From NCBI GenBank assembly GCA_016871855.1, contig VHBQ01000017.1, positions 1-44,752 of the forward strand: 44,752 nt of DNA, read 5' to 3'. This DNA is from Gemmatimonadota bacterium. Lineage in GTDB: Bacteria > Gemmatimonadota > Gemmatimonadetes > Gemmatimonadales > Gemmatimonadaceae. The translations under genes were made by a program, and so were the position numbers. This document shows positions 23,668 through 31,928 of this stretch, piece by piece (within the stretch, counting starts at the first letter, position 1; each line of letters opens with the position of its first letter). The notes beneath the pieces were generated by a model. The model searched no databases. It was not told the DNA's origin and saw only the letters and a program-made list of their open reading frames with translations.

Positions 23668-24975
23668 ATGCGCCGCCACGTCTTTGTCGCCCTCCTCGCC
23701 GCCGTCGCGGCCTCCGCCCTCCGCGCCCAAACACCCACGGCGCTTGAGACCGAGATCAAGAAGCGCACCCAGGCGGTGCTCCCACAGGTGGTCTCCTGGC
23801 GGCGCGACCTGCACGAGCACCCCGAGTTGGGCAACCGTGAAGTCCGCACCGCCGGCGTCGTCGCGGCGCATCTGCGCTCGCTCGGCATCGACGTGCGCAC
23901 CGGCGTGGCGAAGACCGGGGTCGTGGGCGTCCTGCGCGGTGGTCGTCCCGGCCCGGTGATCGCCTTGCGCGCTGATATGGACGCGCTTCCGGTGACGGAG
24001 GAGGTGGATCTGCCGTTCCGGTCGCGCGTGCGCACGGAGTACAACGGCCAGCAGGTGGGGGTGATGCACGCCTGCGGGCACGACAACCACGTGGCCATCC
24101 TGATGGGCACGGCGACAGTGCTGGCCGGGATGCGAGAGCGGCTGCCGGGGACGGTGGTGTTCCTCTTCCAGCCGGCGGAGGAAGGTCCCCCGGCGGGCGA
24201 GACGGGCGGCGCGAAGGAGATGATTGCCGAGGGGGTGCTGGACAATCCGAAGGTCGAGGCCGTCTTCGGCCTCCACGTGCGCCCGGGACGGGCGGGCGAG
24301 GTCGGGTACAAGGCCGAGGGCGCGATGGCGAGCAGCGACATGCTGGACATCGTAATTCGCGGTCGGCAGACGCACGGCGCGGTGCCGTGGGCCGGGATCG
24401 ATCCCATCGTCGTGACGGCGCAGGCCATCAACGCGCTGCAGGCCATCGTCTCGCGGCAGACCAACCTCGCGCAGGCGCCGGCGGTGATCACGATTGGATC
24501 GGTGCACGGCGGCGTGCGTCGCAACATCATCCCGGACAGCGTGGTGCTCTCGGGGACGATCCGGATGTTCGACTCGGCGATGCAGTCGGAGATTCACGAG
24601 CGCATCAAGCGGACCGTCACCAGCGTCGCGGCGGCGTGGGGGGGCTCGGCGGACGTGGTGATCCAGCCACAGACGCCGGTGCTGGTGAACGAGCGCGCGC
24701 TGACCGCGCAGATGGCGCCGACGCTGCAACGCTACGCGCGCCGCGCCTTCGCCGACATCGCGTGGACGCCCTCGGAGGACTTCGCCTTCTTCGGCCAGAA
24801 GGTGCCCTCGCTGTTCGTCTTCATGGGTGTCACACCGGACAGCGTGCGGGTGGAGGACGCGTCCCCCAACCACAGCCCCAAGTTCTTCGCCGACGAGAGC
24901 GCGCTCCCGTATGGCGTGCAGGTGATGACCGGCCTGGCGGTGGATTACCTGCACGCGCCGCGCGTCCGGCCGTAG
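23668..24975 (+). CDS. Secreted M20-family amidohydrolase/peptidase
   Basis: Exported metal-dependent amidohydrolase of 435 residues, of the IAA-amino-acid hydrolase/hippuricase-like M20D group. A signal peptide ends near ALRAQ. Motifs: RRDLHEHPELG at 45-55, ALRADMDALPVTEE, HACGHDNH (Cys136, His138), PAEEG with catalytic Glu171 and Glu172, GLHV (His203), an inserted dimerisation domain at about 215-330, and the late metal His in PNHSPKFFADE near 404. No ribosome site is evident. The pnuC start follows after 6 nt, so it may lead that transcription unit, although the functional link is unclear. Confidence 0.9.
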   Translation: MRRHVFVALLAAVAASALRAQTPTALETEIKKRTQAVLPQVVSWRRDLHEHPELGNREVRTAGVVAAHLRSLGIDVRTGVAKTGVVGVLRGGRPGPVIALRADMDALPVTEEVDLPFRSRVRTEYNGQQVGVMHACGHDNHVAILMGTATVLAGMRERLPGTVVFLFQPAEEGPPAGETGGAKEMIAEGVLDNPKVEAVFGLHVRPGRAGEVGYKAEGAMASSDMLDIVIRGRQTHGAVPWAGIDPIVVTAQAINALQAIVSRQTNLAQAPAVITIGSVHGGVRRNIIPDSVVLSGTIRMFDSAMQSEIHERIKRTVTSVAAAWGGSADVVIQPQTPVLVNERALTAQMAPTLQRYARRAFADIAWTPSEDFAFFGQKVPSLFVFMGVTPDSVRVEDASPNHSPKFFADESALPYGVQVMTGLAVDYLHAPRVRP

Positions 24976-24981
24976 CGCGCG

Positions 24982-25602
24982 GTGCCCGCCGCCGAACTGC
25001 TCCAGCCCGTCGCCGACGCGCTGCGCTCCGTGAATCCGGTGGAGCTCATCGCGGTGGCGTTCGGACTGGTGAGCGTCTACCTCTCGGCGCGCGAGCGCAT
25101 TGCCAGCTGGCCGACCGCGATCGTGAACGTCGCCATCTTCTTCGTCCTGTTCTGGCGGGCGAAGCTCTACGCCGACGCGGTGCTTCAACTCGTCTATCTC
25201 GGCCTCTCCGTGTACGGATGGTACGAGTGGCTCTTCGGCGGCGCGCAGCACACGCGGCTCAAGGTCTCGCGGGCCTCGCGGCGGCTGTGGATGATGGTGG
25301 TGCCGCTTTTCCTCGTGGTCGGCCTCGGGCTGGGGGCGCTGCTGGACCGGTTCACGGATTCACCGGTGCCGTACTTCGACGCGATGCTCACCAGCGCGAG
25401 CCTCATCGCCCAGTGGATGATGACGCGGAAGCTGCTCGAGAACTGGCTCATCTGGATCGCGGCCGACCTGGTGTACGTCCCTCTGTTCATCGCGCGCGGC
25501 CTGCCGCTCACGGCGGTGCAGTACGCCGTGTTCCTGGCACTCGCCGCGATGGGTTATCGCGGGTGGCGGGCGTCGCTGCGCGCGCAGGGCGCGGTGGCGT
25601 GA
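24982..25602 (+). CDS. pnuC: PnuC-like nicotinamide riboside transporter
   Basis: Integral membrane facilitator of 206 residues that takes up nicotinamide riboside, trapped afterwards by phosphorylation. The GTG start at 24982 lies 6 nt after the M20 stop. Seven or so helices are visible: NPVELIAVAFGLVSVYLSA, IASWPTAIVNVAIFFVLFW, LQLVYLGLSVYGWYEWLF, then WMMVVPLFLVVGLGLGALL and ENWLIWIAADLVYVPLF. The WxxW pair (Trp155, Trp158) lies where PnuC substrate-site residues are found. Relatives PnuT (thiamine) and PnuX (riboflavin) exist; the adjacent riboside kinase favours nicotinamide riboside. Its stop overlaps the kinase start. Confidence 0.9.
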   Translation: MPAAELLQPVADALRSVNPVELIAVAFGLVSVYLSARERIASWPTAIVNVAIFFVLFWRAKLYADAVLQLVYLGLSVYGWYEWLFGGAQHTRLKVSRASRRLWMMVVPLFLVVGLGLGALLDRFTDSPVPYFDAMLTSASLIAQWMMTRKLLENWLIWIAADLVYVPLFIARGLPLTAVQYAVFLALAAMGYRGWRASLRAQGAVA

Positions 25603-26135
25603 CGCGACGCGTGGTGGTGACCGGCTCGGAGTGCACGGGCAAGACGACGCTCGCGCGCGAGCTTGCCGACGCGCTGGACGCGCCGTGGGCGCCCGAGGCG
25701 GCGCGCGCGTACGCCGAGGCGCGGGGCGGCACGCTGAGCGCGGCCGACGTTGAGCCGATTGCACGGGCGACGCAGGCGGCGCTGGAGGCGGCGGCGGCCG
25801 GTGCGCCGCCAGTACTGGTGGCCGACACCGATCTGGTGAGTACGCTGGTCTACGCGAGGGCTTACTACGGCGCCTGCCCGGCGTGGATCGAGACCGCCTG
25901 TCGCGCGTCGCTGGCCGAGCTATACCTGCTGTGCGCGCCGGACCTGCCGTGGATTCCGGACGGCGTGCGCGACCGTCCGGCCGAAGCGGACCGGCATGCG
26001 ATGCACGCGGCGTTCGCGGACACCCTGCTGGCGCTCGGCGCCCGCGTCGCGCTCGTCAGCGGCCGCGGCCCCGCGCGCACGGCGTGCGCGCTCCAGAACG
26101 TCCAGGCCGCCCTTTCGCCCTCCCCTTCCCCATGA
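25599..26135 (+). CDS. nadR: NadR-type ribosylnicotinamide kinase (kinase domain only)
   Basis: ATP-dependent kinase of 178 residues, equal to the C-terminal domain of NadR, expected to make NMN from nicotinamide riboside. It has Walker A GSECTGKTTL at 9-18, the VADTDLVST segment near 74-82 and the family WIPDGVRDRP motif at 118-127. The HTH and NMN adenylyltransferase domains of enterobacterial NadR are absent. The GTG at 25599 overlaps the pnuC stop (GTGA), which decides the start; the longer frame through pnuC is a shadow. Pairing with pnuC makes a transport-and-trap module. Confidence 0.88.
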   Translation: MTRRVVVTGSECTGKTTLARELADALDAPWAPEAARAYAEARGGTLSAADVEPIARATQAALEAAAAGAPPVLVADTDLVSTLVYARAYYGACPAWIETACRASLAELYLLCAPDLPWIPDGVRDRPAEADRHAMHAAFADTLLALGARVALVSGRGPARTACALQNVQAALSPSPSP

Positions 26136-27433
26136 ACGCCGACATCCTCGAACTCGATGCCGCGATTCTGCAGGCGGCGATCACATCGCTGGCCGGCGGG
26201 TTGTGCTTTGCGCTGTACGTGCGGTACGAGCGTCCCTACTTCGCCTGGTTCGGCATTGCGTGGAGCATGTACCTCGCGCGCCTGCTGTCGATGCTGGCGT
26301 TCATGGTGCAGCAGGACCTGATCTGGCTGTTCTTCCATCAGCTCTTCACCGGGGAGGCGGCGCTCGCGCTGCTCTGGACAGCCATCGGGTTCAGCCGCGG
26401 GGCGCAATGGCGAAACGTCTACTGGCTTGCGGTCGCCTTCCCGCCGCTCTGGGCGTACCTCGCGATCTTCCAGATGGACAACTTCCTGCTGGCCGCCGGG
26501 CCCGCCGTGGCGTTCCTCAGCGCCGCGACGCTGGCAACGGGCGTGATGTTCCTGCGGTACCGGCTGAAGAACCCGTCGAGCGGCGCGTCGATGCTGGCAG
26601 TGACGTTCCTGCTGTGGGGGCTGCACCACCTCGACTATCCCATTCTCCGCGCGCGCGGCGTGTGGACGCCGTGGGGCTACTACCTCGACATTCTCTTCCT
26701 GCTCGGGGCGTGCGCGGGCATCCTGCTGCTCGTGAACCACGAGTTGGCCGATGGACTGCGCCTGCGCACCGCGGAGCTCGAGCACCTGCAGCGCCGGATG
26801 GTGCGCCAGCATGAGGAGGAGCGCCGGCGCCTGTCGCTGGCACTGCACGACGAGACGGCGCAGGTGTTCGCGGCGTTGAAGCTGGAACTCGGCGCGATCG
26901 GCGAACGGGTGGACGACGCGCTGCGACGGCGCGTGGCGCGCGCCGTGGCGCTGGTGGACACGGGACTCACGCAGATCCGCGATGTCACGCACGACCTGCG
27001 CCCCTCGCTGCTCGATGACCTTGGGTTGCTGCCCGCGCTGCGCTCACTCGTGGGCGAGTTCGCGTCGCGCCGCGAGGCGCCCACCACCTTCGACGCGCCG
27101 GAGAGCCTGCCGGTGGTGAGCGACGACGCGGAGGTGGCGCTCTTCCGCGCCCTGCAGGAGAGCCTCTCCAACGTCGGCCGGCACGCGCCGAATGCGCCGG
27201 TGCAGGTCACGGTGTCGGCGAGCGGTGGTCGCGTGCGGCTTGCGGTGCGTGATGCCGGCCCGGGGTTCGATGCGCGCGAACTTGAGCGGCTCGAGGCGGC
27301 GGGGCACCTTGGGCTGGCCGGCATGCGGGAGCGCATCGCGGGCGTCGGCGGCGAGGTGCGCGTGACGAGTGCCCGGCACGAGGGTGTGACCATTGCCATC
27401 GACGTCCCACTCGCTGAAGATTCGACGCCATGA
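26132..27433 (+). CDS. Seven-helix membrane histidine kinase (NarL/DesK type)
   Basis: Sensor kinase of 433 residues. ATG at 26132 overlaps the nadR stop. The N-terminal part (about 10-205) has seven likely membrane helices with almost no periplasmic domain, so it may sense a signal in or near the membrane. A short coiled coil (LEHLQRRMVRQHEEERRRL) leads to the HisKA_3 site LSLALHDETAQ with His239, then DVTHDLRPSLLDDLGLLPAL and an ATPase domain (ALQESLSNVGRHA; DAGPGF; GHLGLAGMRERI). Its stop overlaps the regulator's ATG. The membrane domain was not assigned to a known family. Confidence 0.87.
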   Translation: MNADILELDAAILQAAITSLAGGLCFALYVRYERPYFAWFGIAWSMYLARLLSMLAFMVQQDLIWLFFHQLFTGEAALALLWTAIGFSRGAQWRNVYWLAVAFPPLWAYLAIFQMDNFLLAAGPAVAFLSAATLATGVMFLRYRLKNPSSGASMLAVTFLLWGLHHLDYPILRARGVWTPWGYYLDILFLLGACAGILLLVNHELADGLRLRTAELEHLQRRMVRQHEEERRRLSLALHDETAQVFAALKLELGAIGERVDDALRRRVARAVALVDTGLTQIRDVTHDLRPSLLDDLGLLPALRSLVGEFASRREAPTTFDAPESLPVVSDDAEVALFRALQESLSNVGRHAPNAPVQVTVSASGGRVRLAVRDAGPGFDARELERLEAAGHLGLAGMRERIAGVGGEVRVTSARHEGVTIAIDVPLAEDSTP

Positions 27434-28098
27434 GCGCGCCCATCCGACTGGTTCTCGTGGACGATCACGTCATCGTGCGGGAAGGGCTGCGCCATGTCCT
27501 CGAGGACGGGACCGAGTTCCAGATCGTCGGCGAGGGGGCCACGGCGGCGGCGGCGATCGCGCTGGCCGCGTCGCTCACGCCCGATGTGCTCGTGCTCGAC
27601 ATCTCGATGCCCGGCGGTTCAGGGCTGCACGCGGTGCCCGAGATCCTCGAGCGGGCGCCGACGACGCGCGTGCTGATGCTCAGCGTGCACGACGACTCCG
27701 AGTACATCCTCGAGAGCGTGCGCGCCGGCGCGCACGGCTACTGCCGCAAGGACTCCGCGCCGGAAGAGCTGCGGCGCGCGATCAAGACTGTCTTTGCGGG
27801 TGACACGTACTTCTCGGCGCTCGTCGCGCAGCGCGTGGCACAGGCGCTGCGCGAAGGCAAGTCGGCCGCGGCCGTGGCGCCACCAGCCCCACCCGGCACC
27901 GAGGTGCTCACTCCCCGCGAGCGCGAGGTGCTCATCGGGATCGCGCAGGGGAGCGCGAACAAGGAGATCGGTGCGCATCTGGGCATCAGCACGCGCACCG
28001 TCGAGGCGCACCGGCAGGCGCTGATGAAGAAACTCGGCATCCATACCGTGGCCGGCCTCACGCGCTACTGCCTCGAACACGGGATTGATGTAGGGTAA
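27430..28098 (+). CDS. NarL/LuxR-type response regulator
   Basis: Response regulator of 222 residues. Receiver domain with acidic pocket DDH at 11-13, Asp57 (VLVLDISMPGGSG) and Lys near CRKDSAPEEL. The C-terminal LuxR helix-turn-helix (about 155-215) reads LTPREREVLIGIAQGSANKEI, then GAHLGISTRTVEAHRQALMK and KLGIHTVAGLTRYCL. It is cognate to the preceding kinase (ATGA overlap). Its operator is unknown; the TonB receptor 56 nt downstream and the uptake genes upstream are the obvious candidate targets. Confidence 0.92.
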   Translation: MSAPIRLVLVDDHVIVREGLRHVLEDGTEFQIVGEGATAAAAIALAASLTPDVLVLDISMPGGSGLHAVPEILERAPTTRVLMLSVHDDSEYILESVRAGAHGYCRKDSAPEELRRAIKTVFAGDTYFSALVAQRVAQALREGKSAAAVAPPAPPGTEVLTPREREVLIGIAQGSANKEIGAHLGISTRTVEAHRQALMKKLGIHTVAGLTRYCLEHGIDVG

Positions 28099-28113
28099 CT
28101 TCTTACGTACAAG
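28085..28113 (+). promoter_or_regulatory. Candidate promoter of the TonB receptor gene
   Basis: TTGATG and TACAAG are separated by 17 nt at the 3' end of the regulator gene, giving a start near 28120 and a leader of about 35 nt. The leader holds a GGATGG/CCATCC repeat around a GCCTAGGC palindrome just before the ATG. The receptor gene might thus be transcribed separately as well as by readthrough. Confidence 0.4.
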
Positions 28114-28154
28114 TGGCAATTGGGATGGTTGGGCCCCTGGCCTAGGCTCCATCC

Positions 28155-30365
28155 ATGCTCCCTTACACTCTTCTCTCAGCCGCCCGCGTGGGTACCGCCG
28201 CCGCGGCTCTCATCCTAGTGACCACTGCAGCCGGCGCTCAGTCCGGCCTGCCGAACAACAACAGCAGCAGCGACTCGACGCGCGCCACCCGCACGACATC
28301 GCTCGGCGCGGTGACGGTCACCGCCACGCGACGCCCGACGGACGTCCAGGCCGTGCCCACGCCGGTGAGCGTGCTCGATTCCGCGGTGCTTCGCGAGCGC
28401 CAGCCGAACACCGCCGCCGACCTCCTGCGTGAGCTTCCCGGCGTGGATGTGATTGGCACGGGCACCAACCAGGCCCGTCCGTCGATTCGCGGCCAGCGCG
28501 GCCAGCGCATCCTGCTCCTGCAGGACGGCCTGCGGCTGAACAACGCGCGCCGCCAGCAGGACTTCGGCGAGATCCCCGGCATCGTGGACGTCGCGACCAT
28601 CCAGCGCGTGGAGGTCGTGCGTGGCCCGGCTTCCGTGCTTTACGGGACCGACGCCATCGGCGGCGTGATGAACATCATCACCAAGGTGCCGAGCTTCGCG
28701 AGGAACGCGCCGAAGGCAGCGGGCTCGATCGGCTACCGCTACGGCAGCGCGGGTGAGCTGACGCGCGGCGACGCGTCGCTGACGGCGCGCGCGGGGAACT
28801 TCGTCTTCCTCGCCACCGGGGCCAAGCGCGACGCCGGCAACTACACCGCGCCGAAGGGCTCGTATGGAAACGTGGGCTTCACCGACGAGGTGATGCTGCA
28901 GAACTCGGGTGTGAGCGACAAGAACGCGTCGGCCTACCTGGGCTGGCGGTACAAGTCCGGCGCCGGCGCCTTCGTGCGCGCGGAGACGTACGACGCCAAG
29001 AACTCCGGCTTCGGCTACGTCGACCCCGCGCTCCTCGGCGGCAACCAGACGAAGATCCAGATCTCGTATCCGACGCAGAGCTTCACGAAGTGGAGCACCG
29101 GTTTCAGCACGGGCGTGCTGAGCGGCGCGAAGGTGTTGGACAAGATGGATGTGACCGCGTACCGGCAGGTGAACGGCCGCGACCTCTCACAGGGAATCTT
29201 CGCCCCCTTCGGGACGGGCTACCCGGCGAACGCGGGCGTGGACATCCAGACGCGCAACCACACCGACCTGACGACGAACGGGTTCCGCGCCGAGGCCACG
29301 AAGGTCCTGTCGCGCAACATCATGGTGTACGGCGTGGATTACTTCCACGACGACGCCACGGGACGCGACTCCAGCCAGACAACCGTGTTCGGGTTTGGCC
29401 CGCCGCGCCCGCGGTCGAAGAACACGCCGTCCCTGCCGTCGGCGACGCTGTCGAGTCTTGGCGTGTTCCTGCAGAATGACCTGCGCCTGCACGACCGGCT
29501 GACGCTGATCGTCGGCGGCCGCTGGCAGAAGGTAAGCTCCGAAGCGCTGCCGACCGCGGGGCTGACGACGATTCCGCCGGGCGACCAGCAGTCCACGGGC
29601 GTCTTCGCGTCGAACGCGCTGTTCAAGCTGACGCCGAAGCTGAACCTCGTGGCGTCGGTGGGTCGCGGCTTCCGCGCGCCCAACCTGGTAGAGCGTTACT
29701 TCAACGGCTCGACGCCGGAGGGGTCGGCGTACCAATCAGCCGCGCCGGACCTGAAGCCCGAGCAGAGCATCAACACCGACGTCGGGCTCAAGTACCGTGA
29801 TGAGCGATTCGCCGTTGAGGCGTTCACATATCGCAACGACATTCGTGACGCGGTGCGCATCAGCCCCACCGGGCGGAGGGTGACCAACCTCCCCGAGTAC
29901 CAGAACGTCAACGTCGGCAAGCTGCGCGCGTCGGGCTACGAGGCGACGGGCACGGTGCTGCTGCCGCGCGGCGCTACGGCGTCGGCAAACTACTCGCGAG
30001 TGAAGAGCGTGAACTTGCTCGACCGCACCATTCCGATCGGCGATACCTATTCCAGCAAGTTGGTCGGGACGCTGGGTTGGCGCGCGGCCAGCGGGCGCGG
30101 GTGGATAGAGTACGCGGTGCGCCGCAACGGCGAGCAGAAGGACGTCATCGCCGGGTCGAGCCCGGTGGGGAACACCCTGCCGGCGTTCACGGTGCAGCAC
30201 CTGCGCGGCGGGGCGCACCTGTTCACGATCGGCGGCGTGCGTCAGGACCTCGACGTGCAGGTAAACAACCTGACCAACAGGCTCTACGCGGAGACGGCGA
30301 ACGCTGGCTTCTTCCGTCCAGAACCCGGGCGCAGCGTGGTGGTGTCGCTGCGGTCGAGCTTCTAA
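28155..30365 (+). CDS. TonB-dependent outer-membrane receptor
   Basis: Outer-membrane active transporter of 736 residues. Signal peptide ends near AGAQ. A TonB-box-like strand LGAVTVTATRRPTD precedes the plug (about 70-190: NTAADLLRELPGVDVIGTGT, SIRGQRGQRILLLQDGLRLN, VEVVRGPASVLYGTDAIGGV), then the barrel, with GRGFRAPNLVERYFNG and a C-terminal strand SVVVSLRSSF that ends in Phe as needed for barrel insertion. Closest in general style to BtuB/heme receptors, but the substrate cannot be read. It follows pnuC-nadR-kinase-regulator on the same strand, so nicotinamide riboside or a larger pyridine nucleotide is a hypothesis. Confidence 0.88.
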   Translation: MLPYTLLSAARVGTAAAALILVTTAAGAQSGLPNNNSSSDSTRATRTTSLGAVTVTATRRPTDVQAVPTPVSVLDSAVLRERQPNTAADLLRELPGVDVIGTGTNQARPSIRGQRGQRILLLQDGLRLNNARRQQDFGEIPGIVDVATIQRVEVVRGPASVLYGTDAIGGVMNIITKVPSFARNAPKAAGSIGYRYGSAGELTRGDASLTARAGNFVFLATGAKRDAGNYTAPKGSYGNVGFTDEVMLQNSGVSDKNASAYLGWRYKSGAGAFVRAETYDAKNSGFGYVDPALLGGNQTKIQISYPTQSFTKWSTGFSTGVLSGAKVLDKMDVTAYRQVNGRDLSQGIFAPFGTGYPANAGVDIQTRNHTDLTTNGFRAEATKVLSRNIMVYGVDYFHDDATGRDSSQTTVFGFGPPRPRSKNTPSLPSATLSSLGVFLQNDLRLHDRLTLIVGGRWQKVSSEALPTAGLTTIPPGDQQSTGVFASNALFKLTPKLNLVASVGRGFRAPNLVERYFNGSTPEGSAYQSAAPDLKPEQSINTDVGLKYRDERFAVEAFTYRNDIRDAVRISPTGRRVTNLPEYQNVNVGKLRASGYEATGTVLLPRGATASANYSRVKSVNLLDRTIPIGDTYSSKLVGTLGWRAASGRGWIEYAVRRNGEQKDVIAGSSPVGNTLPAFTVQHLRGGAHLFTIGGVRQDLDVQVNNLTNRLYAETANAGFFRPEPGRSVVVSLRSSF

Positions 30366-30445
30366 TGGTGTAGGCCGCGCCGACCCCTTGCGGCGGCGGC
30401 CACCGGGCGCACGGCCTCCAGGCGTGCAACGGCGTCCGGAGTACC

Positions 30446-30484
30446 AACGGCCCGCATCCGGCATCGCGCCGGGTGCGGGCCGTT
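30446..30484. terminator. Long hairpin terminator between convergent genes
   Basis: Two 17-nt arms (AACGGCCCGCATCCGGC and GCCGGGTGCGGGCCGTT) pair with a single wobble around a 5-nt loop. It lies between the TonB receptor and the convergent M28 peptidase and ends in TT on one strand and TT on the other, so it can act in both directions. Confidence 0.8.
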
Positions 30485-30539
30485 CGGCGTGCGTCCCTGC
30501 GTTCGCGCGCCGCAGAGCGTCGGCGCGCGCCTGCCGCGA

Positions 30540-31475
30540 TCAGGGTTGGCGCCGCCCGGGCACGACTTTCTCCAGATCACCGTCGAGGCGACGCAGGAAG
30601 TCGCCGATGGTCCGCACGGCGGCGAGATACCGACCGGCGTCCACGCGCTCGGCGTCATCCGTGACGCGGTGGTAGTCGGGATGGTCCTCGACGCCGAAGT
30701 ACACGAAGGGAATGCCGACGGCATGGAACGAGGCGTGATCGGAGAGGCTCGTCCAGTTGTCGAGCCCGTCGGGCGTGCTGAGGTCGTGCCCCATGCGGAG
30801 CTTCACGGGCGCCGCCGCGGCGGTGGCGCGGAGCAGCGGACGGAAGAACGGATATGGCGTGGCGCCGGCGGCGCAGAGTTCGTTCTTGTCGAGCCGGGCC
30901 ACCATGTCGAGGTTCACGTTCGCAACGATGCGGCGCCGCGGGATCGGCGGCCGCTCGACAAACGCGCGCGAGCCGTGCATGCCGGCTTCCTCGCCGTCGA
31001 AGAAGGCGAAGATCATCGAGTGCTTCGGCGGCTGCGCCGCGTACGCGGCGGCGAGGGCGAGCACCGCGGCCGTTCCCGACGCGTTGTCGTCGGCGCCGTT
31101 GTACACCTGGCCGTTGCGGACCCCGAGGTGATCGAAGTGCGCGCTGATGACGATGACGCGCGACGTGTCGGCGCCCCGGACGACGCCGAGCACGTTGACG
31201 CCGTCGCGGCTCGACGTGTCGCGCCCGCCGGCATCGAAGTGCTGCACGTAGCCGGGGACGAGCGGTTCGACGCCAGCGGCGGTAAGGCGCCGGACGAGAT
31301 AGGCGCGGGCGGACGCGCCGCCCCGCGTTCCCGTCCGGCGCCCTTCCATCGAGTCGGCGGAGAGCGCCGTGAAGTCGTTCCAGAGCGCGATGGAGTCGAT
31401 CGCGGGGGGCGGGGGCTGCTGAGCGCTGAGGACCGGCGCGAATAGCAACGTGAGGAGGAGCGCGAAGCGAGGCAT
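30540..31475 (-). CDS. Secreted M28-family metallopeptidase (short form)
   Basis: Secreted di-zinc aminopeptidase-like enzyme of 311 residues with signal peptide MPRFALLLTLLFAPVLSAQ. Ligands and catalytic residues follow M28: SAHFDHLG (His113, Asp115), NGADDNASGT (Asp129/130), FDGEEAG (Glu162/163), VNLDMV (Asp190) and a late His near HPDYHRVTDD. It lacks a PA domain. Substrate peptides unknown. It may be transcribed with, or just after, the copper genes upstream, but a separate role is likely. Confidence 0.9.
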   Translation of the reverse strand: MPRFALLLTLLFAPVLSAQQPPPPAIDSIALWNDFTALSADSMEGRRTGTRGGASARAYLVRRLTAAGVEPLVPGYVQHFDAGGRDTSSRDGVNVLGVVRGADTSRVIVISAHFDHLGVRNGQVYNGADDNASGTAAVLALAAAYAAQPPKHSMIFAFFDGEEAGMHGSRAFVERPPIPRRRIVANVNLDMVARLDKNELCAAGATPYPFFRPLLRATAAAAPVKLRMGHDLSTPDGLDNWTSLSDHASFHAVGIPFVYFGVEDHPDYHRVTDDAERVDAGRYLAAVRTIGDFLRRLDGDLEKVVPGRRQP

Positions 31476-31573
31476 GAAGCAAACTACAGGGACGAGGCGG
31501 AGTGCGGGGGGGTTGGAGAGGAGGGAGGAGTGGACCTCCGCACCCCGCCCCCGTCCCTCCGCCCACCACGCAC

Positions 31574-31924
31574 CTATCGTGCGTGCTTACGCATCAGTTC
31601 GACGAGCTCATCGTACATCGCTTCCGCCTCCGCATCGCCCTTGCGGATGGCGGACGCCGCGCAGTGCTTGAGGTGGTTGCGCATCAACTCGCGCGAGACG
31701 GCGCGCAGCGCCTCCTGCACGGATGAGACCTGCACGAGGATGTCGGCGCAATACCGGTCCTCTTCCACCATCTTCTGCAGGCCGCGAACCTGTCCCTCGA
31801 TGCGGCGTAGGCGCGTGATGTTTCGGCGCTTGATGTCGGCATCCACGGCCACGGCATGCCGCGCGGGTGTTTCGTGCGTGGCGCACCCGCAGGAGGGCGG
31901 TTGTGTCGGAAGCGCGCGGGCCAT
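31574..31924 (-). CDS. csoR: CsoR-type copper-sensing repressor
   Basis: Helical DNA-binding repressor of 116 residues. The Cu(I) triad is conserved: Cys59 (DRYCADIL), His84 and Cys88 (NHLKHC), with spacings of 25 and 4 residues, identical to those in the Mycobacterium CsoR triad. The typical RRIEGQVRGLQKMVEEDRYC helix is present. The N-terminus adds a short SCGCATHE segment not needed for the fold. It is the last gene of copZ-copA-csoR, 4 nt past copA, giving autoregulation. A CsoR/FrmR-like operator lies in the copZ promoter. Confidence 0.92.
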   Translation of the reverse strand: MARALPTQPPSCGCATHETPARHAVAVDADIKRRNITRLRRIEGQVRGLQKMVEEDRYCADILVQVSSVQEALRAVSRELMRNHLKHCAASAIRKGDAEAEAMYDELVELMRKHAR

Positions 31925-31928
31925 GGAT

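Noticed and set aside
23530..25251. A 573-codon frame on the minus strand.
   Set aside because: Antisense to the M20 amidohydrolase and pnuC, with no recognisable motif.
24387..25598. An upstream extension of the nadR frame by 404 codons.
   Set aside because: It overlaps the M20 and pnuC genes in another frame; the GTG overlapping the pnuC stop gives a normal kinase.
31476..31573. G- and C-rich repeats between csoR and the M28 peptidase.
   Set aside because: Arms pair only partly and no clear stem could be defined.
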